Source: Chaetoderma sp. LZ-2023a (Eukaryota > Mollusca > Caudofoveata > Chaetodermatida > Chaetodermatidae). Taken from it: a stretch of DNA of 64,000 nt. Position 1 is the stretch's first letter. Every line of letters begins with the position of its first letter. Where the stretch lies: the NCBI GenBank assembly GCA_034401795.1, contig CM067373.1, positions 37,483,443-37,547,442 on the forward strand, in the 5' to 3' direction. Made by a program: the position numbers and the translations under genes. The notes below the pieces were generated by a model. The model had not been told where the DNA came from, did no database searches, and was given only the letters and a program-made list of their open reading frames with translations. Shown one piece after another: positions 13,801 to 28,600 of the stretch.

Positions 13801-16800
13801 CTCCATACCAATCTCCATGGTGTCTTTGCCTGTTTCCTGACATTTCCTCTCTTTCAACTCCTGTACTTGTAAAGCCAAGCGGGGTGAGTCTGAAATAAAA
13901 GTAGGCCAAGACACTTTTTGTATATATATCACACATTTTATATGGCAGTGGTGCAATGTTTGCATTGTTATAAATGATGTCACATAAGTTGTGTGGTATG
14001 GTATGGAATCGCACAGCATTGTGCCAGACAGAGCATGATGGACAGACAGACAGACTTATACTAGTTCCGAATTGATTGACACATTAATCAAACCAAAGGA
14101 TGACTCCAGTTTTAGCAATGCCACGCCCATCTTTAGCTAAGCTCAGCCCCCCATTTGCCTGTGATGGGAGCGATCAAACACTGAACAACCTCAATCTTAA
14201 TTAGCATAAAACTATACATACGTAGAACCTGTTGAATACTTTGAAACTAATTTGACTGGGCTGGCGCTGTTGCTGTTTATTAAGTAGTAAAGACATACAA
14301 TTCGTACACATGACAAACTGACAGACTTTTAGGAATTATTATATAAATCAGCTATAAACACTAACCTGAAACATTTGCGACAATCTCTCCACAAGTTGAG
14401 TGTAGACTCGCCTTCAATGTGAAACAGGACCGCCCTACGCCATATTTAGGGTGATGCAACACGCTGCTGAGTTTATTATTATCCGGTCGGAATTGGATAC
14501 AGCTGGATTTGAGAGCTATCAGAAGCTTATCATCTTCGAGGAGAACTTGAAGGAAAAGTCTTCTGGTGAAGCCAGACAGCGGTGTTGCTGTACAGAGTGG
14601 CCCTCCACCTAGTAAATGGAAAGTGACAAATTATCACTTCAATGGTCAAGATTGGTCAAGAAAATACAGATCTTTCCTTAGTAAATGTCCATTTGTAGGT
14701 CAAGAGAAGGCTTTTTTGACAATTTATAAACAGAATGACTGAGTTTGTTATCGAACCAGTCATTCCAGTTGGAAAACTTCAAAAATAACATTCTCTGTAA
14801 ATGGACATTCTTTAAGACGGGTGTAAATGCCTATTTTGACCGGCTTAATCATCAACAGATTCATTATTGCTGTTTAACAAATAAATGCCATCTATGTAGT
14901 CATGTAATCATGTAGTCTAACACGCTACATTCTCACATATTACCTGCACATAATCCAGTGAAACTTAATTGCTAAAACTACAAACCACTAACATTACAAA
15001 TTCATTCTATTCAGTTTTCTTTTATATGATAGTTAGTAAACGTTCCTCTCAGTCAAACTGATGCCGACTTAACCCTTTCACAATGAAGCCGCCCAAAACC
15101 GGCCTCTGTAGTGGTCTTGAGGAATGTATATTTACAGGCCAAGAGAAGACTATTTTTGAAAATTTACCACTGGAATGACTGGCTCGATAACCGAGCCCGT
15201 CATTCCACTGGTACATTTTCAAAAATAGTCTTCTCTTGGCCTGCAAATGGACATTCAATAAGTAAATGTTTAAATTTTTTAAAACAAATTTAGTCATTAA
15301 AGGGTTACGGTTCAATCCATACGGATTACTACGTTCAACCATAGAGAAAAACTAGACAAAATGAACCACCAAATTAGTTCTACTTCAGGTAAATCCCGTG
15401 TTCAGTCTGCACAAATATTGGCAGAGTTTCTGATAATTACAAATGCTTAAAGATATTAAAATTTCCCAGCAATCTTTGTATTGCAAACACTTTTCTTTGG
15501 CTGGTGAAATTAGATTTTAATAATTATCATTTGTTTTGCCTAAACACCTCCTAAACGGACAGTTTTGTCGTCTCTGGTATTGAATTAGTCAAACTACTGA
15601 ATGTGTACACCTATAAACATTTACACGTACCAAGCTCTAGTACGAACGACCACATAGTGCGCCCAAAATGCAGGTGGCATGTCATGCAGGTGTGATTGCA
15701 TTTAGATGCGAGTGTTTGTGTAGTGGGCAGACCATTAGCATGGGTTTTGTATGCAAATGTGTGTACACGCTCATGAAAGGAAACACGCTTGTTTGATGTG
15801 CATCATACCAGATTTAGAGTCAGGTGCTTTGATGGTATCACACAGGACTTTAGCAAACAGATGCTGATTGGCCGGATGGGCAAAGATGACAGAGGAAAAG
15901 AATGCAATGGCAGCTGAAGAGATAGCAGCTCTGTCATCTGTTGTCATTGGCTGAAAGAAGCAAGCATTATAACACCTTAAATTTCAACTCATGCCCACGA
16001 TCATAAGCATCCTCAAATATATATATATATATATATTAAGGCAGTCAGATGCTTTCACAATATACTGGTGAGAATCTTTGCTAAAAATGTGCATGTATTA
16101 AGAGGTATAAAACTTGAAAGCTGTCAGGGAAACACAAACACATATCATCAATGATACGTGCTTTATCAGCTAATGAGGGTGTTCAGTACAGCTCATAAAT
16201 AACTTAACATGTTTCCAAAAAAATTAAAACATTGTTGAGTATTTTGGACTTCATTTGATTGGAAGACATTAGTGCCTTAGACAGTGATGTCTTCCAATGA
16301 AATAAGTGCAAAATATTCAACTAAACATTTCTTAAATCATGTTCAAAATGGACCTTTCCATTTTTAGCTATGCCCCGCCCATCACTAGCTAAGCTCCACC
16401 CACACCTCGCCGTTCTGGGATTGATCGATCCCCGAATGCCCTAGCTATCAATTTCCTGAAACCTATACAGGGAAGCTGTTGAATATTTTGTAACTAATTT
16501 GACTGGGTGCTGTTGCTGCCCAGTCAAATTAATTTCAAAATATTCAACAGAATATTTATTAAATAGTAAAAGCAAACAATTCGTACAACAACGCATAGAC
16601 CGTCTTCAAATATACGTTCGTGACGTACTTATCGATATCATTCATTGTGATGTCATTCTACACATCACACAGTTCATTATGACGTCATATGATGGGTGGG
16701 TACCAGGGTTGGGGTTAATTCCGATTGGAATTGGAATTGATCAGTCAATTCCAATTCAATTCCGGAATTGGAATTGGAATTGATAAATCTGAGGACCCAG

Positions 16801-18157
16801 AATAGGAATTGGAATTGATAAATTTTAAGACACCAGAATTGGAATTGGAATTGATAATTTGAATTGACTGGAATTGATGAATTCCAGCTCAATTCCAATC
16901 AATTCCAGTCATATTTGTCATAGATTTACTGAACATTGTTGGCTATGAAATGTACATGTAATATCTGTATTATACACTGATCTTTATATGCCATTAATGC
17001 ATTTCATCCTAAATGATCTATATGATACCATTTACCACATTTCATTCTATATGCAGGTTGATGATATTTATTATGCCAGGTGTTATTAGATTCATTGCAC
17101 TGTTAAATTTAAAAAAATAGTCTTCTCTTATCCTGCAAATGGACATTTGCTAATGATGAATCTAGTTTTTCTTGGCCAATCTTGGGCATTAAAGGGTTAA
17201 AATATAACAAAGTTGATCTCGAGTAAATGTTGCTATGGAATTGGAATTTGACTTGGAATTGGAATTGACCTTGTCTGGGTGGAATTGGAATTGATAAAAT
17301 GAATTGAGGTGGAATTGGAATTGATAAAATGGAATTGACCCCATCCCTGGTGGGTACTCTGGAAAGTTGAATTGTACTGACTAAAATGTTTCTGTTTTTG
17401 CTTTTAAACTTGTTTATGAGTTGAGTTGTACTGTACATTCACTAGATATTCTGTGACCAAAAAGTTGTCAGGATGGCTTCCTCTCATGAAAATTTCTTCC
17501 GAGAGATGATACTTAGCTTGTAGACTACTCTTTCAATATATAGCTTTATATTAATTTGGCTTTATAATAGTAGATTTAAAAAGAACTGCTCACATTAGGG
17601 AGGCTATCCAGATGGCGAGGATCGGCATCTGGTAGTAACTTTGTATTTAGGAAACAGTCCAATAGACCTGTCCAGTTTTAGTTAAGCTCCACCCACACCT
17701 CGCTCGTGTTGGGATTGATCGATCCCTGAACATCCTGACTATCAATTTCCAGAAAATTATACAGGTAAACTGTTTGAAACTAAATTGACTGGACACTGTT
17801 GCTGCTATATGCTTCCCATCGCAGCAACAGCGTCCAGTCAAATTAGTTTCAAAATATTTAACAGAATGTTTATTAAATAGCAAATACATACGTGTTGGAC
17901 TATTAAGCGTTAAAGAAGCACAATTTCAAATCATTCATGACATAACAATTATGACATCATAGACGTCACTTAGTTAATTATGATGTCACATGCGACGTCA
18001 TTGATGATCGATGGATAAACTGGAAAGGTGAATTGGAAAGAACATAAAACAAGCTTAAATATATCTAGACAGTACAGTCATTTCATACTGGCACAACAAT
18101 CCCTACAGCCAACAAAGATTTCAAAGGCTACAGCACAGAGCAAAGAAATCAGTTACA

Positions 18158-18194
<37 letters not shown>

Positions 18195-21100
18195 GTATTC
18201 ATTTACAAATACATAGATATGAAGCAGAAGCACCCACTAGATAGCAAATACATTGGCGTTCACGGTGAAGTTTCACAACTGGATATTTTGCATAATGCGG
18301 ACAGTTTTTTTTAACTCTTTCACTGATGAATTCCACATATCTGGTGTTCAGTATTACCATACAGGAAATCTGTTGAATATTTACACAGCAACGTCTTCCA
18401 GTCAAATTAATTTCAAAATATTCAACAGAATAAGTTTTATATCGTAAAGAAAATACTTTTTCACAGATTTGTAGGTGAAAGGGTTAAAATATATTATTAT
18501 ATAGTCTGGTGCATAAAAAAATCTATGTATCAAATCGTAGTCCACACGATAAGTACTCTTCTTTAGCAAAAATTAATATTCCCTGTTCCAGATGTCTTCT
18601 AAGCATGAATGTACATTCAATACTTATTTGTTTGTATACATGCGTAGTAGCAGTAGTATGTATGATTATTGTATTCTGTGGCTGTAGTCGTAGAAACATC
18701 CTACAGCTGCAGTCAGTCCTTCGCTTTTGACTACTGTCTTGTCCTCAGCCAAAATCCTTAGCTTCCTCAGGTCCATTCTCGGATTGAGTGTACCTAATCC
18801 TACTTTCTTGAGGTCACCTCGTAGCACGCTTAGCAGATTTATGTAATGACGTCCCCTCCTGGCTTTGTATTTGCTGGCTCCGAGTAGGGCGAATTCCTAG
18901 GATCTCTGTTCTGGTGTTTCCTCTGGCATCCTTAGCACATGGCCAAACATGGACCATCTTTGCTGGCCGACTTTTACAGACAGCGGCGACGTATTATACA
19001 TCTTGTATAGTGCATTGTTGGAAATTATGCTGTCTGGCCATCAGTGTCCAGTGATGGTGCGTATGTGTTTGTGGTGGTAGGCGCTAAGTTTATCTAGAGT
19101 TGCCTTTGGAGCTGCCCAGCTGTCACAGTTATACATCGTCAAGGATACACAGGTTGCATTATATAAACAGTCTTTTTATCAAGGGTATCTTTGATCTATG
19201 AATCCATAGCTTCCTGAAGGACTGGAAAGCTATGTTCCCCATGATGGAGCGTGCAGCAATGTCAGCAGTGCTGCAAAGCAGTGAGTCCAGAATTTTACTT
19301 TTCCTCCATGGTACGCCGCCACAAAGTGGATCGTCATTTTCTTTAGTTTCATGCTTTGTAGATAGGCATATGTGGGTGAACTTTGTTTTGGATTCATTCA
19401 AAGAGATTCTCAATTTTTAGTTTGCTTGCAGCTATTGGGAGAAGTTCGTCAAGGTTTTTTTTACCTCGTCTATAAAGTCCACATCGTGGGCATATTCCAT
19501 CTCTAGTGGCATGCCCAGTATTGACACCAGGGGGTTTGGTCTTGTGGAATTTTTCCGCACAGATTTCAATACAGCAGCAAGGTAACAGGTGAAAAGCACA
19601 GGGGATAGACCATCTCCCTGTGGGGAGCCGATTGATGTCTCAAACTCTAGACTTCAGACTTGACTCCTACTCTCGGCTTGGTATCTAGGATCTTTGAGCG
19701 CTAAATTGTGTCGAAGGCTCGTGACATGTCAATGCCCATTTTATGGAAATCCCAGTGTTTGGACATGACTAGCGACAAAAGCATGCATTGTCGGATGCGA
19801 CATAGAGTAACATTGGATAGGATTTTCCATATGCTGTTAAGGAGCACAACGGGCCACAGATTGGATGGGGGTCAGGTGGCTTCTTGGGCTTGCGTAGCAC
19901 AAAAAGGGTGCCTAGGCCTACAGCGTCGATGGAAAGGTGGTGCATAAAAGCTGAATTGATTAGGTGCGTGATCGGTTTTGAGATAATAAGTAGCAGTAGT
20001 GCTAGTAGTTATTAGTAGTAATAGGAGACAATAAAATAATTTCCTTCAAACGTAATCTATTATTTCTATAAATTCTAGAGTACATACTGGAAATGTGTGC
20101 TGCTGTTCTGGAGGAGTTCCATATGGTTGTGGATGAGTGTTACAGAGCATACTCAGCAATACTGACCAGAACACATTACCATCTGGACTGCCAAGCCAAT
20201 CCTTCAAGACCGCCTCATGACACATATTGCCAAAGAAATGGAGGGTAGCTACTACTAGATCTGCTGACATAGTTCCTGGTGATTCTGCGGAGAAATTGAA
20301 AGAATAGCGATATTGAATAGATCCTACGTAGTGATATCCAGGTTCTTGCGAAGCAAACCACATCTAGCATTGCACATACCGGTACTAAATATAACTTTAA
20401 AAATTTACTTTACAAAACATACAACAATTTGTTTTGTTTATGTTGTATATTTTTAAAAGTAAATTTACTTTTCCAGTTTACCCAGCCATGATATGATGTC
20501 ATAATCAACTACGTGACATGTAGGATGACGTCATTGATTATGATGTCATGAATTACGTAGATAAGCATGTTACGAACGCATAATTGGTGACGGACTAAAC
20601 GTTGGACGAATTGTATCTCTACTATTTAATAAAGATGGGCTAGGGCTTCACGGTATTAGAAAAATAAATATCGGTATCGATATCAATAGTCATACCGCTT
20701 TAAGTCGCCGCAAATTTCCACAATAATACCAAGAAATTACATGAATTGTGATATTAAACGCTAAATTTTAACTGTCTTCACTCAAATCATATCCCAAAAT
20801 GGCTGAAACTCCCCCAAATCGTCCCTACAAATGATTTGATTTTGGCCACAAAGTCAAACACGTTGGATATGGATGTAAACATACGTTTTACTAATTTTCC
20901 TGGCTATCTGCATGGATGTATATGTTAGAATAATAATTGAACTCTCCACGATGGCCCGTGCTTTATAGGATGAATTGAAATGGGACGAAACCGCCAAGAA
21001 ACATGGAAATCTCCGTGCAATGGTACAACTTAGCCATTATAACACACTAAATAGACTACCATATGCTGTGAAGACATATATGCCAATATGGGCGAAGTAT

Positions 21101-24100
21101 GGGTGGAGCTTAGCTAGAGATGGGCGGGGCATAGCTAAAACTGGAAAGGGCAATTTTTTTAATAACATTAAGTATATGCATGCATAGATGTGTTTTGTTT
21201 CTGTAGGATCTGTTCAAATAATGCAAAAACTATCTTAACCATTTAACACTCATATCGACCAAAAAGGGCTTCTGCAATGGTCCTGAGAAATGGTAATTAA
21301 ATTTACTACTGGAATGACTGGCTCAATAGCTGAGCCAGTCATTCCCGTAGTAAACTTTCAAAAACACTCTTATTTGTCTGCAAATCGACATTTTCTATGA
21401 GAAAATAGAAATTTTCTTGAACAAATTCGTGTGTTAAAGGGTTAAGGGACAAGCCTTGCATTCTATAGGGAACACTTTCCAGAGTGCTCTGAGTGTGCAA
21501 AATCATCTTTCAGTGTGTATATTATATGACGTAATTAATCCGAAAACAGCAGATTGTTATAGTTTGAAGATTTAGCAAAAGATTTTAACACGCTTTCCCT
21601 ATTGCACGTAAGGCAGATTTTGAAGTGCAAACGCAAAGTCAAATTGATAGAGGATTATATGACTTTTTAAACAAAAACATGGGCGATTAATTTGATTACC
21701 TGTTTGAACCTTCAACTTTTTAATTTTCAGTGTCCTAATTACAAGAAACTAATTTGACCAAGAGCTGTATGCAGTAGCAAATCAGTTTCAAAATATTGAA
21801 CAAAATATTTCTTACCTTTGACTATCTGCTCTAAAAATGTTTGGTGGAATTCAATCAAATTTAGATTGAGTTGCCCATATCATTGCGGAGACAACATTAG
21901 TTCGGGCGGGGGTATGGTGCAGAAATTCAAATCGGTGGAATTTAACCAAATTTGGTAGGCGAGTTACCCATATGATTGTGGAGTACAGAGCGATGTTTAC
22001 ATTAGGCTCCTCCCTGGGGAGGGTAGGGGGGGGGGGAGTTGGTAGGTACATTAATTAAGTATTAGATAAATAGTTGAATTACTGACTGCTAATACATTTA
22101 TAAATTGCAATAGGGATGTAGATCATTACGAGTTACCATGTGCCACATACCTGTGTCCTGCTGGCTGTGACTATTCTCTACATGGCTACTGAATGAGGCA
22201 TGTCTTTTAGAACTGTCAGTCATCAACTCTGTCTGCTCATTCATCATTAATTCCAGATGTGTCCGTATCTCATGACTACAGAATTCATACAGACCCTGAG
22301 CGAGCACTGATGGGAAGCCGATATCCACCAACTGTTTCATAGCAAGCGGAGATCTGCATACCACGGCTAGCGTACTTAAGTCCGACTCATGTAACATCAT
22401 GTGACTAAATTCTTGTAATATCATTGGTTGAGAATCTGATATACTGCTTTGTCGCTGATCTGCATTAAGATGAACATGGATTTCATCTACATCCAATGCT
22501 CGAGTTATCCCCCTTGCCTCCTTTGTGTCATCAGTTAAAGCTTGCGTGTGGCAGTAATTAGATCCATCTTTCCTATCATCTGATATTGACGCAGCGAGAC
22601 AGACACTGTTTGCCGTCGCCAGTATGCCGATCCATTCCAGGATCAGACTCAGATACTCAGGATTAATATAGCAAAGAGAGCAGAGCAGATAATCAACACT
22701 GCGCTTCAGATTGCTGTCAGGGTTCAGTATCCTGCACCACTTGTAGATAGAACTGAAAACAGAATATATCAGCATACACTTTTTAATGATGAAATTTGAT
22801 TAGTAAATTTTCAATTTTCTCACAGAAAATATCCATTTGCAGGACAACAGATTATTTTAGGAAATTTAACAGTGGAATGACTGGCTCGGTTATCGAATCA
22901 GCCATTCCAGTGGTAAAATATCACAATTATTTTCTCTTGGCCTGCAAATGGCCATTTCTCACAACGATGGCACGGGCTGATTTGGGCCTGCTTAGGCATG
23001 AAATCTAATAAGCGTACAAGGGACATGCGCATACCGCCACTATGGACCTGACCTCCAGTAACACACGAGTTCAAGAAAACGCAACTGCACATGTTCGGAC
23101 GGGCTGATACACAGACAGTCAGCAACATATATAGTCTCCACTCTCCAAATGTGAGTAAATTCTCAGACACAAATGTATATATTTTTATCAGAAATAAAAT
23201 TGTATTGGCTGTATTAATCTGACACTATTGGACTACATTAGAGAATTAGTAAGAAAAATTTATTAGTTTGGAGACTATGATAAAATACTGAACTGAGAGG
23301 CTCATAGCTATTCTACACCTATTAGATTTCTATGGCTAAAAATAATCTAATAGACATTACAAATGCAAAGGAAGTATTTACTGCGCTCTAGACTCCACTT
23401 GATGCAAACATTCTCTAAATGATTATTGTTTTTAAGAATGTTGCTATAATGAGATATTTTCTCCAAATAAGCTCAATGTATTTCAGGATTTACAGCGCAC
23501 AGACAAATGCATCATTGCAACATCCTTAAATGCGATGCTCCTAGTTAACAGAAAAGTTAGATTGTTTAAATCGAAACACCAATGTCTCTAAAACTGAGAA
23601 TTATTGTTCAGTCATGCAGAAATGAGAATATTGTTGTGCCATGCCTCCAGCTTAAACTAGCCATTCTCCCGCCGGCAGAGGGTTAATCATCCGTGACGTC
23701 ATAACCAGCCAAACCCTCTGCCACATAACTACCCAAAATCATGGCGCTCATGTTTGCTGCGCAATGTTTTTAGTCAATCAACGCTCGTCGTTATTAAATT
23801 GAGCGACCCAATCAAAATCGTCGCTCTATCTACATTTCGGCGATATGACCGACTTCTCGGCACAAAGCCACGCCTCTTGTATCAGTGTAAATACACGGAG
23901 CCATGGATTGTAGGCCTAGCGACAACAGCACGAGGTAATATTTGAGAACAATTCGTGAGATGCTAGTATATTTTAGGTAATATACATATAATATAACACT
24001 ATTTTCGTGAAATAATATGAAATGCCTCGGATACCAGTGGCAAGCGCTTGATAATCGGATGTAATCAATGATGCGGCTAGTCGATCTGCTGGCTGTTTTG

Positions 24101-25594
24101 TAGTAACCTTGAGTCACACGATAACGTGATCATTGATAAATGTTGTTTATTTTTTTCTGAGTTACCCTCTAAGCTTTAGTTTGTCCACTCTCTCCCAGTC
24201 ACGTCACAATTTATTTTTACTGTGAAATTCACATATTGTTAAACAGAATTGAGCTAAGCGGGGTGCAGGGGCATGCTGTCAGCTTAATAATAATAATATT
24301 ATAGTTTTTACGGAATTCCCTTATGACATCATTTTCACGCGTGTGCGGATGACTTGCCGTCAAGTGTACGGCCAGATGATCACTGTTTTGTTAGTAAAAC
24401 AAGAGGCCCAAGGGGCCTGTATCGCTCACCTGGACAATAGGCATTTCAACTAGAATGCCCTTTATCAACAAGATGGCCACCAAACCGTTTATCCGACAGT
24501 TTCGAAAATTGCAAATTTGAGATCAGAATACCTAAAAACACACATAAAACCAATTTCGGCCTTAAAATCCAAACAAACATGCTATATTTTGATTGGACCA
24601 CGGCGGCCATGTTTTTTGACGGATCAACTTCTCTTGAACAAACTTTAATGGCCCTTAGGCCCTAATAATATCGTCCCCGATCCCTTCAGCGCTTCTGGAG
24701 AATAAGTCATTTTTGCTACAACTAGGTCAACCAAGATGGCCGCCAAACCATTTGACAAATCAAGTTCCCTTGCCATAAATCATATTTCATGAGGTTTGCA
24801 TCAATTCCCCAAGCAGTTTTGGAGAAGATTTTTAAAGACGTTTCCTAAAATCGGACTAAATCCAAGATGGCTGCCGGCCAATTTGGCCAAATTGGCCGAT
24901 CGGGTTCATTTGAACAAACTTAGATCTCTATGCCCTATGAATGCTTCCTCCCAAATATAATTGAAATCGGCCCCGTGGTTCTTGAGAAGTCGTTTAAAGA
25001 ATTCCCCATTGCTTTACTATAGGCCCATTGCTTTACTATGGGAGCCTATGGCAGGAAAACAAACCAAGATGGCAGCCAAACCGTTTATCCAACAGTCTCG
25101 AAAGTGGCATATTTGAACTCGCCACACTGATAAGCATATATAAAGCAATTTTCGCCATCAAAATACATCAAATACAAAAAAGCCAATATGACCAAGAAAC
25201 GCTGAATTTTGATTGGTTTATGGTGGCCATCTTTTTTAACGAACAAACTTCCCTTGAACAAACTTGAAAGGCGCTTGGCATATTTACAAAATTTCAGCTC
25301 TATCTCGTCAGCGGTTCGGGAGAAGTCGTTTTCGCAAAAACTAGGTCATCCAAGATGGCCGCCAAGCAAATCGGCCAATCAGGTTGTCTTGAACAAACTT
25401 GGGTCTACCGTTGCCTAAGATGATGTGCTATGAGGTTTGAATCAATTCCTCCAGCGGCTTTGGACAAATTTTTTTTAGTGTTTCTAAAAATCAGCCATTT
25501 TGGCCGATGGCCATCTTGGATTTTGACCGATCCACTTCGTTTGAACAAACTTAGATCTCTATGCCCTATGAATGCTTCCTCCAAAATATAATTG

Positions 25595-25626
<32 letters not shown>

Positions 25627-28600
25627 TTTAAAGAATTCCCCATTGCTTTACTATGGGCCCATTGATTTACCATGGGAGCCTATGGCGGGAAAACAAACCA
25701 AGATGGCAGCCAAACAGTTCATCCGATAGTCTCGAAAGTGGCATATTTGAACTCGCCACACTGATAAGCATATATAAAGCAATTTTCGCCATCAAAATAC
25801 ATCAAATACAAAAAAGCCAATATGACCAACAAACGCTAAATTTTGATTGGTTGATGACGGCCATGTTTTTTAACGTACAAACTTCCCTTGAACAAACTTT
25901 AATGGACCTTCGTCCCTAAGCATATTTACCAAATTTCAGACCTATCCCTTCAGCGGTTCGAGAGAAGAAGTCATTTTCGCGAAAACTTAGTCATCCAAGA
26001 TGGCCGCCAGGCAAATAGGCCAATCAGGTTGCCGTGAACAAACTTGGGTCTACCGTTGCAATAGATGATGTGCTATGAGTTTTGAATCAATTCGTCCAGC
26101 AGTTTCAGAGAAGATTTTTTAGTGTTTCTAAAAATTGGCCATTTTGGATTTTGGCCGATCGACTTCGTTTGAACAAACTCGAATCTCTATGCTTCCTGCC
26201 AAATATAATTGAAATCGGCCCAGTGGTTCTTGAGAAGACGGACGGTCACCACAACCTAAGCTCACTTGGCCTTTCAGGCCAGGTGAGCTAACAACAATGC
26301 AGGCGTGGTTGATGCTACTCAAAGCCATGAGAATTGCAATTTTACGTCAGCTCCACCGATAAATTTGGCCAAATTGACAAAGTGAAGGCAAAATACTACA
26401 GCGATGATATGTCAGAAATGGCCCCCCCACACCCCCACCCCATCAGTGCATGTGAATCTTGGTAAAATGCAGGCGACGGCTATCTCATGACATAGATTTC
26501 AAAACATATTTTCTGGGGAAGAACCCAACCCTGTACCCCATATTTAGGTTGTCTTTGCCAACCCACCCACCCTCCTCCCCCCCACCCCAACTCCGCCCAG
26601 GGTGGTGGGAGGTGGAGGGTGGTGGACTGAATTATTTCCCGCCCGCATCCAAGTAAATAAACAATGATTAATTTCAATTTAATTAAGAATTAATTAATCA
26701 ATATGCAGGAAACTACTTCTCAGAGCATCTCATTTTCCATTTATCATAGGGGAAGGGGCATGACACCCCATCTACCCCCATCGCCATTGGGAACCCCACC
26801 CAGACCATGACTGCTAGGTTTGACACACCCCATGATAGCATCTTAAATCCACCATGACACAGTTGGTGAATTTATTATTAAACTCTCCAATCGTATGAGT
26901 GTTATTTTCACAAATTGTGTGTTTTGTGGGGTTAGTGACTGAAACAGAGGGTGGGGTAGGGAGCATTAGGCCCCTAAAAGTTTTAGATGTTATATGGAGG
27001 GGTAGAGGGAGGGGTGGTGGTTAAGACAATTTCTTTTCCTGGCAGCAACCTTGAGAATGTATAAAAGTAAATAAAATAATACTAAATACAGTCATACTCA
27101 GATAACTGATCAGCATAGTATATTTCAATATTCAACTGGAAAAACATCTGAAATTTGCAGAGCGTACATGGTGAGCCCATATTCTATGGGCCAGGGCTGT
27201 AGGACCTGGATCTAGGGCTATCTGTTCGGCATTATCCCTGTAATGGTGAGGATTGGTAATCTTGCCGTGGCTTGCAAATGGACATCGTTCAAGATATACC
27301 ACTACAGAAGAAATTTTTGGCAAACATGACAATTTCCCCTTTAATGCTCAAATTTCATTAAGAAAATTTCAATTTTTCCCACACAAAATGCACATTTACA
27401 CTTTGGAGATCAAAAGAAGGCAATTTTTAAAATTTACAACTGAAATGGCTGTCTTGATTATGTAGCCATAATATGTTATATTATGTTAGGAGACAAAACT
27501 ATGTTGATGAAATTATAAAATAATTGAAAAGAAATAGGGAATTAGTCATTCTTGGGGCAAAGTAATTTCAATTAGCAATTCCAATTCCTAAAAATTTACC
27601 AATTTAGCCAATGTGGTAATTGAATTAGTACAACTTCCAATTACCATCTGTCCTGGTCATTGTTAAATTGAATTTGCTATCTAGAGTCTATAAATTTCCC
27701 TGTATGGGTGGAGTTACACCCCTGTCTATCAGGAACTTGCTTCCACATATCTAAATTTCAGCATTTCCTGAGTGAATGGCACATGGCTAGATACTTATAC
27801 ACCACTCCTATTTAAAAGACAAATTGGTTTCTATGCTTGGGCAGATCTGGGGACCATATGTTCAGCAATGTTTTAATATGGAGTGAGTGATCAACACTGG
27901 CAATGCTACCTAATTTCTCTGAACCATTTCATAGTATGACACTTGCAGATGCACATATCTGATGATCTAATGCTAAAACATTTTGTAGAATTTACACTGT
28001 TTGCATACACTGAGATAAACATTGATTGTTCTTTCTATACTATCTACTTTATCAAGCATATCTCATCAGTCACCCATATTTTAAATTATGTAATTATTTA
28101 AATAATTTGGCCATTGACTGTAGATTGTTAATGCAGAATTTGAAGTGGAAGTGAGGATCTACATGGGTGGTTCTGTTATTTTAACTACATACACATAAAT
28201 TATGCAATAGCAGTTGGTATCATGTCTTAATGCCCAATAAAATAATTTACCAATCACATGCCCCTAGCAATTGAGGTAGGTAAATGTAGAGAATTATCTT
28301 TCATGGATTCTTTCACTATGTTTTTGCTAAGTACAGCAAAATAAAGCTAGGAAAATAATAAAACTATGAAAATTCAATAAATTTTACAATTAGTCCAGTC
28401 CTTTTTATGTAGAAATATAAATATTGCAGTATTTTTGGGAGCAGGTAAACTGTATCCATTGTTGCAGGTACATGTATGTGATGAATCCATTGTTGCAGGT
28501 ACATGTATGTGATGAATCCGTTGTTGCAGGTACATGTATGTGATGAATCCTAGACATCCATTTACTTTTAACCCGTAAGGAGATGTAGCTATTCATTAAC

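Noticed and set aside
22098-22150. Extension of BIRC6 exon 11 to the in-frame stop
   Set aside because: GTATGT at the boundary is a strong donor, and the extension past QQDTG (GMWHMVTRND...) has no BIRC6 similarity.
23672-23724. GC-rich foldback 'cggcagagggtt...aaccctctgcc'
   Set aside because: Short single-copy inverted words about 30 bp apart. No other sign of an element or terminator.
25028-25919. Several 70-90-codon frames sharing 'SLESGIFELATLISIYKAIF'
   Set aside because: Translations of the internal duplication of HLE-A. The frame is not kept along the element, so non-coding.
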